Assembly: GCA_013368325.1 (NCBI GenBank)
Contig: JAACJK010000061.1
Location: forward strand, 1 to 64,000
Length of the DNA stretch: 64,000 nt
DNA from: Ephemerocybe angulata
Lineage: Eukaryota > Basidiomycota > Agaricomycetes > Agaricales > Psathyrellaceae
Direction: 5' to 3'
Within the stretch, counting starts at the first letter, position 1, and the number at the start of each line of letters is the position of its first letter. The position numbers and the translations under genes are program-made. This document shows positions 45,542 to 58,104 of the stretch, piece by piece. The notes under the pieces are model-generated. The model saw only the letters and a list, made by a program, of their open reading frames with translations, made no database searches and had not been told where the DNA came from.

Positions 45542-47819
45542 ATTCTCATTAAACCCTACGTTTTTTGCTTTCTTGGTGCGTTATCTAGAGGTAAGCGTTC
45601 ATGAATTCGGTCCGCGTTGAGTTGCAATTTACTGTCTGGGCCAGTACTTTCGGCTGTATAATCTCCGTCAACGAGCCATGGCTTCTTCGATATATCAATA
45701 TTTGGCCTATGCGCAACGAAGGTTTGGCTTGGATTCGAAGCTCCTTCATACTCGGGAAGTCGTGCGCGTCCAGAGCCTCGTGGCCCCCAGAGTAATCTCG
45801 AGATGACCTTGGCCCTTCGCTGAGTTCCCCGTCGAACTCGTGGACGCTCTCAGAGAGGATCTTTTGTATCCGAGCGACCCGGGTTCGCCTTCTCGAGAGT
45901 CGCCTTTTTCCCTCATTCACTCACGCGACGCTCACGAACTCTCTCTCTTCTGATGGGCTAGGTTTGAACGTAGGACCCACTTCATTACTCAAAAGTCAAA
46001 TGATTCACTTATGCTGTCATCCCCGGGTATGTGCTCGCGTATCAAGCCCAACCCCTGCCTCATGGATTAGAAGGCTTGAAATTGACTACAATTTTGACAT
46101 ATTCCATCAGGCAATTCAGACCCAACGATTTGCGTTTCCGTTAGATTGCCGTCCCAGTGCTCTTCACTTTACTTCGTTGTTCCTCCCGAGTCCCGTCTTT
46201 CTCATCGGTGGAAACGTTGCCGGAGCCTGCGTCAAAGCTGCATTTCCCGCGAACATCGATGCACCAAATGCCTGGATCGCGCTTGCACCGGGGACGACTT
46301 TCATTGATCTCAGAGTCTCGGACAGCACTTGGCGTTGGCGCTATCCTTTCCCTTGGGGCGGACATTGGCATCTGCTCCAGCATGAGCTGGCCCCGCCACC
46401 TTGTGGGCCTCGGCCGACTATCTGGTGCGGTCGCCGGAACTTGCAGCGTCCCCGCGGCACGAATGTACACTGGAACGTGGCGGGCGTTTGTCGTGGGTCT
46501 GACGCGGGAGATGCAGGGGACGGGCAGGTGGTACCTCTCGCGTATCACTTGCGACTGTTCGCAAGCCCAGGCGAACCTTGCTGCCCTTGAGCCATTGCCC
46601 CGTTCGCCGGCGGTGGTCATGCGCTCAGTGCCCACCGGACTTGTGGATTTCGTGGCTTTCGTCCCATGCACTGAGTCTGTGGCTGCTCGCTGGGAGTCCT
46701 CATCACTTGTCAATAACTCCACTTTGGGGGAGCCGGATGACAGACAGGAGGAAGGAAGGAGTAGACACCGGTGGAAAGCAAAGCCGATTCGGTTCCAGCA
46801 CCACTATCTTCCAATCGAGCTCTTCCAGAGACGTTTGCATGAGGGATTTGTTCCACATACGTTCGCTTTGACTTGCCTTGCGAGCGAATTAGAGCATCTT
46901 AGTGCTATACTGACGACGATGAAGATAAGTCATTACCTGCTGACTGATGTCTAGATAGCCAGCTTCTCCCGTAGCGGACGCACAACGCACCGGATTAATG
47001 GAACGCTCGTCCCAAATTCCAGGTGCGTCGTCCTCGTATACGTGCCCCGTACGACTTTCTACCCCGCAGCAGCTGATCATGACCCTTATCATAGGGCGAG
47101 TACCCTAATGATTGTGGTCTGATTCGAAAAGGGTGCCTCGTATTCGTATCACAATACTTATTGACATCATCACATCTTCGATTCCTTCACTCATACTCAT
47201 TCGCTTGCCCCAGACTTTTCGTAATGCCCCACCCTTGAATCACCCGAAATGTGGCCTCGTTCGAGACGTCCGGATTGAGCAGGTGCGGCCTGGCTGCGCG
47301 GCGACGATGCCAGTAACAGCCTTCGGGTTCGTCGTTTGTATTGATCCTGCCCCCGGTCGCTTCGCAAGGCGTGTTTCTGGCAGTGTGGGGTAATGTGACC
47401 GGGTTCCCTGGGGAGTGAAACTGCCTCTTCTGGTGCATTTCGATTTGTTCTCTTCGTCACAGCGGCATTGACATTGCGTATGCACACCTCGGTATGGACA
47501 GTAGGCGCCGCACAGCTTCCTCAGCCCTCCCGTTGGTTGAGCGGACATGAGTGGATGGGTCCAGCACATGCTGATGGCGCACCTTAACGGGTCTGAAAGG
47601 TTACGCTTTTGAGATCGCTGGGTGCGTGTTACCCCTCTAATGGTATATTTGGCACGTCCTGACGGAATAAGGGGTGCTAGCGTGTTCGGCATTTGTTAGT
47701 AGACTTCTTGAACCTTCTATTGAATGCGCTGTGCCGCTGTGCGCCCGATCTACTGCGTTGTAGAATCGGGATCGGTGGTTGGGTATCTAACGCCCGTTCC
47801 TTCCCCTCGTGGTATGTGT
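45542..47819. other. Gene-poor interval with ambiguous open frames
   Basis: 2.3 kb between RVB1 and the DUF6593-like gene. The longest frames are 46157-46954 plus (265 codons), 45964-46590 plus (208 codons) and 46141-46722 minus (193 codons). They overlap one another, start without good context and show no motif, so none can be chosen. The GC-rich composition may simply leave frames open. No RNA gene or long repeat is seen. Confidence 0.4.
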
Positions 47820-47826
47820 TATAAAA
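47820..47826 (+). promoter_or_regulatory. TATA box of the DUF6593-like gene
   Basis: TATAAAA lies about 170 bp upstream of the ATG at 47994, leaving room for a pyrimidine-rich 5' UTR. Confidence 0.5.
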
Positions 47827-47993
47827 GCAGGCGCTGTCAAATGTGAAAGCTTTCCCTCACCCCGATAGCGACTGCCAGCGTTCCACCCAAGCAGCTATTC
47901 GCCACTCGACGTCAATTGTCGACATAACGGCCTCGCTACGCTACTCATCATTCCCACTACTTTCTTCGATACCCTCCGCGGCAACGCCTCAAA

Positions 47994-48787
47994 ATGCAGA
48001 TCCATTCTCTGAAGGCGATTCCAATCACGCTGGAGGACCGGACGGCAGCTATCACCAACACCGACTTCGACGACATGTACGACCGCGTCTTCTTCCAGGT
48101 CGTCCGCAACCCGGGCGACACGACGACGAAGATCTACGAGATGCACGTCCGCGCCTCGCGGTACCGCAACGCCGTGCCTGTGCGCGGCGAGCCTGTCATC
48201 ACTCTCGACTTCCAGCCGGACGAGACGCTGGGGACGATCAGCTTTTGGAAACACCAAAAGTGCATGCCGATGAACCAGTTCCTGCGCAAGATGTCCTTCT
48301 TTGGGTCGTACGTGGCTTATTCTCGCGACTTTGCATGACGTATCAATTTGCTCATTCATTCTCTCTCGATGACTTAGATCTCTTATGCGCAAGTTTACAG
48401 CGTCGGACGGGAGAGAGTATAAATGGAGCTACCGGTCGCTCGAAGAGCAAGAGTGGACTGTGAGTTTGAAGCCTTTCGCAGTATCTGCTACGGACCTATG
48501 CTGACGCAGAGGTCTAGTGTTCCACCGCGGACGATTCCTACCTCGTCGCGCATTACGATCTCAAGCCACCTGAGATGCCTATTTACGACGTGTCGGGGAA
48601 CAAGCTCATTATCTACCCCCACTTTGCGCACATCACAGCCGGTGAGTAAAGAAGCCTTACATTCTTCGCTATTGATTCCACTGCGCTCGGAGGATGCTGA
48701 CTGATGATTGCCTTCTCTTCTCTTCTGTGCTTAGATGTGCTCGCCAGTCTGCTCATTATGCGACATATCTCCCAGTTTAACCTGTAG
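47994..48787 (+). CDS. DUF6593-like basidiomycete protein (190 aa)
   Basis: Exons 47994-48307, 48378-48459, 48518-48641 and 48735-48787 splice cleanly to 190 residues. The core reads DFDDMYDRVFFQVVRN, KIYEMHVRASRYRNAVPVRG, TISFWKHQKCMPMNQFLRKM and, across junctions, SLMRKFTASDGREYKWRSY, YLVAHYDLKPPEMPIYDVSG and DVLASLLIMRHISQFNL. The RKFTASDGREYKWR block and the terminal hydrophobic helix resemble the DUF6593 family, a small beta-rich domain common in basidiomycetes and of unknown function. No signal peptide is seen, so it is probably cytosolic. Confidence 0.78.
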
Positions 48788-48916
48788 CTGGCTTCCGTCG
48801 CACACACCCCCAAAATCTGTCCCCGGATACGTCGCATTGCTCATCAACCATCGGCATTGTACCATAGCACCTACACGGACACTCTTCCAAAAGCATATCT
48901 GTACCACCACCCCCTC

Positions 48917-48968
48917 ATACCTCTCTACTACCCACCTACATACCTACCTACGTACCTACCTGCCTGTC
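48917..48968. repeat. CTAC-type simple repeat
   Basis: An imperfect (CTAC/CATAC)n run of about 50 bp (ACCTACATACCTACCTACGT) lies between the DUF6593-like and NF-YC genes. Confidence 0.7.
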
Positions 48969-49158
48969 GTATTGACTCGTCGAATAATTAGCCCCTAATT
49001 TCTGCTGAACTTTGCCGGGCCGCCGTTCTGATTGCCGCTCCGGAGGGTGGAGGTTGGACGGTTGTTGATCTGTCCCACGATTGGTTGGTTGCCAATTTCC
49101 ATCACCATTGGAACGATTCTCGAAAGGTGCACCGAGCCGATAAGCCTAGTGCACGCAA

Positions 49159-50107
49159 ATGTCCGCGCAGCAACAGCCTCCACCCTTTGTCCAGTCGGGG
49201 GAGCCTCTGAATCAATTCCTCAAGTCCTTCTGGCAGCGCCAGATCGACTCTGCGGAAAAGGAGACTCCGGACTACAGACATCCACCCCTGCCACTGGCCA
49301 GGATTAAGAAAGTTATGAAGAGCGACCCGGATGTAAAGGTGTGTGCGCTCAGCTCGATGCTGATTGGCTGCGATCGTTGACGAATCGGTGCTCGTTTACA
49401 GATGATTGCGGCAGACGGTATGTCTCTTTAGCGCCTTCGAGGACAAAGGGCTCATACGCGACATTGCTGCTATTCGCTTCCAGCGCCCATCTTGTTCTGC
49501 AAGGCTTGCGAAAGTATGTTGTCGTTATTTTATATTCCAAAGCCCCTTTCACGTGTTCCAAAGGGAAGTACTGACCCCTCGGCTACCTTTCACATAGTTT
49601 TTATCTCCGAAATAACGGCGAGGGCATTCATTATTGCGGACTCCAATAAGCGCCGGACGCTGTCGCGTGCAGACATCGCGAAAGCGCTCAGCAAATCAGA
49701 TCAATTCGACTTCTTGATTGACATTGTACCACGCGAGGATCTGCCCTTCCCCGGCACGTCGACCTCAAATGGCGGCAGCGGGAAGAAGAACGCGAATATC
49801 GCCGCGCCAAAAGCGAACCAGGTCCGTGCTTACCATCCCTACGCGTCTACCTAGCTTACTGACTCGCGTTTGTCGCCGTCTTTACCTGCAGACACCGCCT
49901 GCTTTGGAAGGCTCCAACGGACTGGAGTTGGAGAATGGAGAGGCCGGCACCGGAGGAAGCATCGACCAGGTAAGCTAAAACGCATTTTCGCGCCTCGGTA
50001 TCGCACATAGTCGTCATTCATGTTGACGTGACTCTGTTATTCTCCTTCAGCAGCTGGAATCTCTACTTGGCCCCCCTCAAACCTCGGAACGCGGCTCCCA
50101 TTCGTAA
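49159..50107 (+). CDS. HAP5: NF-YC/Hap5 subunit of the CCAAT-binding factor
   Basis: Exons 49159-49338, 49402-49417, 49485-49514, 49598-49821, 49892-49969 and 50051-50107 give about 194 residues. The start is [20 protein letters not shown], then [14 protein letters not shown]. The histone-fold domain runs from about 44 to 122: [71 protein letters not shown]. This is diagnostic for NF-YC/Hap5, which dimerises with NF-YB/Hap3 and, with NF-YA/Hap2, binds CCAAT boxes. Exon 2 is a 16-nt micro-exon and exon 3 is only 30 nt, both needed to complete the fold. The 3' end is less sure: the last exon ends at TAA 50107, but alternative splicing toward 50.2-50.6 kb would give a longer tail. Confidence 0.9.
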
Positions 50108-52206
50108 TCGTCCCTGGGCCATTGTCATTCATCTACACCGCCCTCCTTGCTGCGACGACCCTCTCCTGGCAGACTATCCCGGGTACTCATTCGGTCGACG
50201 ACAAGGAAACTATACCCCATCTCGCTATCCATTCTCTAATCCAACGGCCGAACCGTAAAATTTCCAACCGACGCGCAGCAGTCCCAGAGTAGCAGTCGCG
50301 GCCCAAGTCCTCAACTTCCAACAGAGCCTTACACATGCGCAGGACGGCATTTCTTTCTCCTCGGGCAAATTTTCTATCGGGTCCTTCTCATACGGATACG
50401 CCCCAGTCGCCACCGCAGGTCTGCATTTGCAAGTCGTTGGCACTCGATGTCGAGTGCCTTGTTGCGGGGGAGGACGGGCACGGACCTGGCTACGGACCTT
50501 TCGAGTGTTATCTGGAGAGTTATGTCTTGGCGATGATACCGTGTCGGACCACGCGAGTTACGAGTGGTGTGGCACGGTCATGACGCGGAGCTTTGCGTTT
50601 AAAAGTATCGTATTATCTTTGGACCATCAAGCTTCATCCTTTGGCTCTGTAGTATAACCTACCCTACCTTCTTACTACCTTTTCTCGCTATCTCGGGTTG
50701 CAATCACTAGCAATCTTCTTCCTCTTCAACGCATCCCTGTCTCATGTATTTTTCAACTTGATGTACATACTCATGTTATCTGGCGATAGATGAAGTGGCG
50801 GCGCGGCCAGCCTGGGCCACAGATATTTTAATCATTAGGCTGCAGTTGTGATACCACATCTTTGGACGGTTGTAGCTTCGTATAGCAGCAATCATGTCAA
50901 GCAGGCCACGACGCTCCCGGATAGCAAATTAAACTTCGGGAGAGAGTCGCTCATCCAAGCAAATCAAAGAACAAAAACAAGTATCGATAGGTAATCGATA
51001 TCCCTCTTAATCTAAGCTCGGCGTGAAAGTATCTAAGCACCGCCCGGTTTGGCTTGCAACATACGTACTGGGGTGATTAACCAAGGTAGCAGCCAAAGGC
51101 GGAAGGGCGAATAAAACGCAACTGTATCTGAATCATCCATGACATACTCAGCTGCCTCATCCGTCGCACATATCCAGCCGGAAAGGGCAACGAACCCTGA
51201 TACCGACCCACCCCCTCACCGGTCACCCAAGCACATGCCCATGGGTGTATCCATAGACGTCCAGCGATGCACCAGATTCCGGGGCATAATAGACTAGCTT
51301 GGGCTGTGATCCCGGAATCCGATCTCGGTGGACCAGTCACTCGGAGCTTGTGCATGCTGCATAGAGATTCCGCAGACTGAAGGCGCTCTAGACGCCGGAT
51401 TCGGTTCCTACAAGTCTTTGGGGATCCGGATTTGGGATCTTCAAGCGGCTTTCTTTCTATTCTTTTGCGAGGGCGACAGCGCGCTAAGCCTGGAAAGGGT
51501 GGGCGCTTGTTTGAACCTTCCTCCATATTTAAATCTCCTTACTCGGACGCGGCGCTTAGATTGCTGCATATGGTGTGCGCCGACTTTAATTTTTGTGCAC
51601 AGCGCTCAGGAGTCAGGACTCAGGGTTTGCGTATCCCATAATGCTCGGCGCACTTGGCCTCTACATCTTCATCACCCAGTCGTTCGTTCGTCACACCTCG
51701 TTCACACCCCGCTGTGGGGCTGTCGAAACCTTGTGTCCCGACGCCTCAGCATATGGACGCTCTCCGAAAGTAACTTCGAGATATGAAATCTGAACACCCA
51801 TCCCGCATGTAATTCGTGACATGGCAAAAAGAACTTGCAGTGTTTTCCAAAGTATGAAGAGGTTCTGATAAGCAAAGCACACAGTTATGTATCCAGAAAC
51901 AGTCCATCCATCCATCGTTCTTCCAGAACCCTTGACCACAAGATGCAAGGTGTGATGATCAACAGCATTCTCTTCACCCTTCCCGCTGCCAAAGGTTTCA
52001 TTCGTCCAGGCCTCCCGCGAACGTGTATACATGCAACTTTATTCCACACCAGACACTTCGAGACAATGTGCTTTACAGTGTGTACACCAACGTTGCACAG
52101 GGGCAGGACCTATGACGCATCCGGAAACAATATGGAAGGGGAAAGAAGACAGGGGGAATACACACAGAGAACCTTGGCACTGCAAAAGTCGTGTCTCTCA
52201 GACGAA
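50108..52206. other. Intergenic and possible NF-YC 3' region
   Basis: 50.1-50.65 kb contains open stretches (for example 50028-50258 and 50427-50657 plus) that could be alternative 3' exons of the NF-YC gene, but I see no firm junction. From 50.66 to 52.2 kb only short motif-free frames are present, with no RNA gene or repeat. Confidence 0.4.
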
Positions 52207-55200
52207 TCAGAGCGGCCATAGATCACCAGTTGTTATGGACGGTCGTGCAGAGCTGACGAAGGTGTCCTGTGTGGCACCAGCTACCCGCATGCCATGCCCG
52301 CCCGTCGCCGCCCTGCGCCTCTTCTTAGGCGGCTCTCGAGAGTTCTCCGATCCAGCGCAATCGCCCCCTTTCGCCGAGGCAGGGGTGACGATTATGCTGT
52401 CCCTCCCCTTTTCGGCGAAGAGCGAGCGCAGAGGCACGGTTTCAGACGGCTCGTCGTCGCTGTCGCGCTCGTCTGTATCGTCTCTGTCACGATCCTCGCT
52501 CTTAGAGCGGTCGGGAAGCTGGGGCGCGGAAAGTGTCCTCGGCCTCTTCGGTAACCTCTTCGATGGGCACCCGCTTCCAAGGGGTATGAATTTGGGGTAC
52601 CGCGACTCGGTACAGGTCAGTGCGGCGCCATCATCGCCGGACCCCTGCGGGGGGTCATTCGGGTTCTGGAAGCTGATGTCCATCTGGACCAGGATCGATG
52701 AAGAGCGGGCTCGAGATGCGTTGGTCGTAAAACTCCCATTGCTCTCCTCTGTGGTGTCGTCGAGGCTCAGGCCGTTGTGATAGTTCGGCAGCTTGGCGGG
52801 GAGGAAGTCGTGTGTGTGGGATACGACGAGGTGACGGATGTTGGCCTGGAGGGTCGGGTGCCGCGTGAGGTGGTGTTGCCGAGGGATGGTTGTGGGAGAG
52901 CCGGTTTGAGGGCGGCGATGGTTCGCGTTAAAGATCGTCAGACCGTTCGCGTTGGCGGCTTGATTGGCTATCCCCAGCGACATCCTATGAGTTCCTGCAG
53001 AGATTAGGTTAGCCTTGGTATAACAAAGAGTAGGCCGACGTGAGACGAACCTTTAATCCCATTCTTTGAAGGCCAACTCAACCACTCAGAGTCGCCCTCG
53101 TCATCCGCTTCGCTCGACCCCTTCCCGCCAGATCCGGGCGAAACGCCTCCTGCCTCCTCCGCAGAGACTTCGTTCTCTTGTGTCCCCTCCATCGTCATTC
53201 CCAAGCCGCTATCTTCGCTCGAAGAGGGCTTCTCCGGGTCTGTAAAGGACTCGTTAACGCTTCTGAAGGACTCCGATGACATCAATCCTGAATCCGAGGC
53301 CGACAAACGGTCGTGCTGGCTCTTCCCATTCGATAAAGCACGTCTCAGCCTGGCCTGCATCGCGGGGTGTAAGGATCTCGAATCTGTGGCGACCGACACC
53401 GTGCTTAACCTCACAGACCCCCATTTCCCAGGATTTTGGAGGAGGAAGACGGGTTTCGCGAGCGATCCACGTTTAACCTCGACCAAGATCGCCTCCTGTT
53501 CGGCGTCGTCACTCCCACATGTACTGACGGATGAACCGCTCAACCGCTTGGACGGGTTCAAGGTCGGCGTGGTAAGGAGGGTCGTGTCGGCATCTGCTGA
53601 GTATCCCTGCGACCTTGATCCGGAGCTGTAGTACCTTGTAGTACTCGCATTCGACCCATTGCTATCGTTCCCATCCTGATTGTCATCATCGCGATCACCC
53701 TGCTCGCCGGCGTCCTGCAAACCATAGTAATCAAGTTCGTCCTCCTCATGGCCAATCAGCGTACCCATTGAAATCGCCGTTGAGGTGAGAGGGATTGGGG
53801 GGAGGATGAACGAGTGCTCAAACTTTGGAGTCGACTTGAGGAACGGGGACCCCCAAAGCGTACGGGGAGAGTCGGGACCGTCAGCCTCGATGGACTGCAC
53901 GACGTAGGTCATGGAGTGGTCATCGTCGGGGCCCTTCATTGGTGGAGACTCGTCGGCATAGGCAGTCGTGCACTCAGGGAGGGAGGTAGATGATTTGCTC
54001 AAGCGAGTTTCAGCACCATGGTCATCCAAAGGCATAATAGTCTGGAGCGTGAACGGCTGGCAGTAGATGTCGTAGTAGAATTCGTAATACCGGGCTTCGG
54101 GTGCAGATAGAGACGAAGGGAGGCGTATGTCTTCGGCGGATGTAAGGACTGCCCCGCGGAGGATGTCGACGCCTCCCGGCTGCGAGAGGAAGCTCGCTAC
54201 AGACTGAGCGGGGCTGATGCCCGATGTATCACCCAAGGGTAAATCATTCTGTCCATGTGCGCTATCTGCCTTTAGGAGAAGGAGACTCGCGTCGGGAATC
54301 TGAGGCACGGGAGGGGGTGCTGGAGCGGAGAATGTGCCCGGGATGTGCGGGGAATGGGTCGAGAGTCTTAAGCTACGTCGGACTGAGGAAGGTGGGCGAG
54401 GGCAAGCTCGGACCTCGGTGGAACCATCGGAATTGGTGCGGGGTACGACCTTGGATTTCACCTCCTCAACTCCTTTATCGACAAGGTCAAATCCTGCACC
54501 TTCCTTAGCAGACTGGTGCGTCGCGGTGGTGGGGCTCGTATAGAAGAGGTCCTGGTCGAATTTGGACGGGCACGAGTGGATGATGGAGGCTGACTCCCCA
54601 GAATACGAGCTGGGACTGTGCGAGGGTGACTGGAATAATGGACATCTCTGCGGTGAGGGAGATGGGGGTAAGCTCAGTATGCCCGCTCCATCACCGTGGT
54701 CAGGAGCTAGGATGTAGGACGGTCCTCGGGAGGGTCCGGTTTCCGCGTCGGATTGACCTGTGGAATTTGATCCCAGTTGCGAAAGCAAGAGCAAGGCCTT
54801 CGCAGACTCTGATACGGACAGTGAGCTTCCATGCATAAAGGTGATAGAATCGATGACGTCAAGATCGGGTGAGGCGCGACTGGGGTGCTTGGTAGGAGTG
54901 GGCTAGGAAGCGATGAGTTCAGGGGTATGTCGTGGTATTCCTGAGGGTCCCCAGGTGGAAGGGGCGAGATCTTCGTCATCGCTAGCAGACCAGATTCTAA
55001 GTCGTCCCCATGAGTGGGTACCCCATCGACCTGAGCTGGCAAGGGAACGATGGGCCCCGCTGGCGTCTTCAAGTCGTGATACCCTTCGGATGGTGCGCCC
55101 CAAGCGCCACTAAGGGTGGCCCAGCAGTGTACGAGGACCGCAATGAGTGCATGAAAGGCAGCGCAAATCTCAGAAACGACGACATTGACGCTTTGCTGGA

Positions 55201-55207
55201 ATGACAT
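52207..55207 (-). CDS. Large Ser-rich acidic protein of unknown function (941 aa)
   Basis: Three exons are proposed: 55207-55022, 54902-53051 and 52994-52207. The second intron (GTTCGT..CAG) is clear. The first is chosen because GTACCC at 55021 to CTAG at 54903 keeps phase and joins PLPAQVDG to PTPTKHPSRASPDLDVIDSI. The N-terminus has one hydrophobic stretch (ICAAFHALIAVLVHCWATL, residues about 14-32) that could be a membrane anchor. The rest is mostly disordered and Ser/Pro/Asp-rich. A more ordered block around APEARYYEFYYDIYCQPFTL lies in the middle, and a basic motif (PPKKRRR) near the end resembles a nuclear localisation signal. No family is recognised. The long intact frame argues for a real gene. 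Confidence 0.7.
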
Positions 55208-57934
55208 GGCTTCCTTTACAACTAGGAAGATGGAGGCAAATGTTTGTTAGTGGTCGAATCCAGGTGAGTTGGGAACTGAAGCATACCATAGCCTCACTTG
55301 ATTACGAGGGAGAGTGTGGTCGACCAGACGAGGTGGAAGACACTTTATATGAGATTCGCATTTTAGCTCTGACTGCCTAAAAGATCGGGGAGGGTGTACA
55401 TAGTCAACCACCGGGCTCGGGGGTTCGCTACTTTGATTCATGAAGGCATTCAAGAGGGCGAGCTCCATTGCCCAGGCTCAAGGCAGGAGAAATCTGGTAG
55501 TTTTTGCATGGATCTTGGATAGGATAGTCGTAGAAAGCTTTTGTCAATGCAACCAAGGAGTTCAGTAAGAGTTGAGTAGGGCTCCGATGAGTTCGGGACT
55601 CGATTCAGAGCCTGGGAATAACTTACAAAATATTCCCACCACCAGGTGGGTCCCTCTCCACCTGTGCCTTGTTTTCAAGCTCTGCGGACCTGTAATCGAG
55701 GAGATCACATACAACAAGGGCACCTTCTAGCAAGTCGTGAATCCAGACAAAGTCAAGCGCCTTATCTACCGTCGAGGGTGGCAATATTTAGACGCCGATT
55801 AGACGCCGACCCACCGCGTCTGGTGCGGGTTGAACTCAGAAGGAGGATGGTGTATCACGCCTCCTTTATAGATGTATTTCTAAGGTGTGGTGCAGCTGCG
55901 GTAGAAGGGTAGCGCTACTGCGGAGATTCACGCCTCATAAGCGTGCAGTGGCAGACCAGCCCTTTGGTGCGTGTTCCTCCCTACAAAGCCGGCCCCACAT
56001 TGCCTGCAGTGAGATCTCCCTTTGCCTCTGCACTTACCAAGACAGGTATAGACCACACTCATGTTTAGTCTTCCCTCCGAGACGCGTAGACGACCCGTTG
56101 CTATCCCAGCCAGAGCAATACCTTCCGAATCTGATGCCAGTCGAGTGCGAAACACTTGGTTGGCGATTCTCTCCTCACCTGTCGACCTTACACGCCTGAT
56201 CCTGGCACTCGTGCATATCGTCTGTTCAAAAATATCGAGTGCGGCGGCGGCGGCCCTTCTCTCCTTCCGTCCTCGTCGAGGGTAGGAACTGTTCAAGGGG
56301 AGTATCTCACTCAGTGCGTCCCAAGCATATTTAACTATGCCCTGGTAAGTCAATGACATCCTTAGATTGCACAAATCTTTCCAATAAAACCTACCTCAGG
56401 TTATCATTTATGTAAATGCTCTTTGTCCAAACAAGAGCCGCCTGTATCTTCATTCGCCCATTTACGCCCATTATTTGGTTCAGATCTAAATCGCCTGCAT
56501 TTCTTCGGAATCATCTCTGCACACATGTACTTCATCGGCTATACTTTACGAACTAACAGAAGCTGTGGCTACCATCTATACCAAGCCGTAGTAAAAGGGG
56601 AGCACATTGGGGTAGGCTGCTACACGCGTGGTCTGATGCTGCGCCCAAGGCTCCTTGCCATTAGTCATATTAAGCGCCCAAGCTTGCGACGGTTCCTTCC
56701 TGGGTACGGTAGGGAGAGGCTGTGCGCTTCAGAGCCATGGTCATAACCATCATGACCCTCAAGGTGGTTTCACAAGTTAAATCAATCCATTCAGTTATTC
56801 TACGTGTATACCGACGGTCTGCATTCATGCGTGTGCGAGTGGTCGAAGGTACGGGTCTGCCTTGGACCCGGGGTTGAACATGTGTGTCCACTGTCAAGGA
56901 GTTATATCCAAGGTTTTTCGGATATACTTGTCTGCTACCGTTCCTCTGGTTCTTACTTTTGTTGTGATATATATTGGGAATGCCAAGCAACCGTAAGGCG
57001 AGAGCATGGATCATGAGAGAAAGTACGTACCATGCCAGGTAGTTTACGAAAAAGGGCGACTCGAGGACACCAATTGAAGAGACTTTCCAAGGGATGAGAA
57101 ACGTGGTTCTCCGGCTGGAGTGGAACCAAGTATACACGTATACACGAGAGATGTGGTCTCCCGGAAGATGTAAGGTGATTCGAATTCAAAACGCTTCTCC
57201 ACTTCGGACTCGCGTGCTCTGACCGAACCACTACAATGGTACTGACTAAAGGCACTGACTCTTGAAACTTGAATCATTGTTTTAAAAGATTGTAGCTTCA
57301 GTGTCAGGAGCACAGAGGATGGTCGCGTTAGTTACAAGCCCATATTGCTGGCAACGTACTAAGTTGGTCGCCCAAAGTGCACTGGTCAGGGACATGCTTG
57401 ATGCTCACTATGTCTGAGCGACGTTAATCTATTGCAATAAAGCTGTTCCACAAACTGGCAGCACACGGCTTTCTAGGCCCGCTCATTCAATTCAGAAGTG
57501 CAATTGCCACATGTGATGAACATCTGGGTTCCCCAACTTCCTGTGGCAACCCCGAGTCGGACGGGATGAGTTGAGAGCTAGCGAAAGCAAAGGAGAGAAA
57601 TTTTATCAACGCCAAGGCCGAGTCGGGGAACAGTTGGTATTGGAAGGGTACCTGCCGTTAAAACCTTTCTAGTGCCCTGTTGGCCATGTGCCATTGAGAG
57701 GTCGTACAAACCCAAAACTTCGGGCGCTGCGCGCCTCCCATAGTGCAGCCATCAGCCTGAGGTATCCTTGGATTACCCGACCCTGTCCGACCTAATTCCC
57801 CACACCCAGCTCGCACCTGGCCTGGTGACCACATCTCGTAACGAGTGACCTTCGTACTGGAGGGACATATCCCTCGATCACAATGGCGCTTACGTGGGAG
57901 AATGATCAAAATGCGTGCTGCATGCGCATTGGAG
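55208..57934. other. Large intergenic interval, no gene recognised
   Basis: 2.7 kb with only short overlapping frames on both strands (longest about 150 codons, 55928-56374 and 56670-57137 minus). They show no motif, no splice logic and no homology I recognise. No repeats or RNA genes were noticed. The right end is the promoter of the small secreted protein. Confidence 0.4.
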
Positions 57935-57941
57935 TATATAA
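57935..57941 (+). promoter_or_regulatory. TATA box of the secreted-protein gene
   Basis: TATATAA lies about 165 bp upstream of the ATG at 58105. It is followed by a CT-rich leader and a CAAAATG start context, the layout of a strongly expressed fungal gene. Confidence 0.65.
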
Positions 57942-58104
57942 GGAGTCTACCTTTGAAGCTAGAAAGACATCTTCTACTTCTCTTCTTTCATTCCACCTCC
58001 TTCTAAAGTCCTGCGGACTCCCTTTTCATTCTTCAACTCCATTTCAACGTCCAGTGGACTAATCGTTTCTCAACTTCTTCCATTTAAAATCCAATCAATC
58101 CAAA

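Noticed and set aside
46141..46954. Long frames on both strands (265 and 193 codons)
   Set aside because: They overlap each other, lack motifs and splice support, and the GC-rich sequence leaves several frames open. Neither can be preferred.
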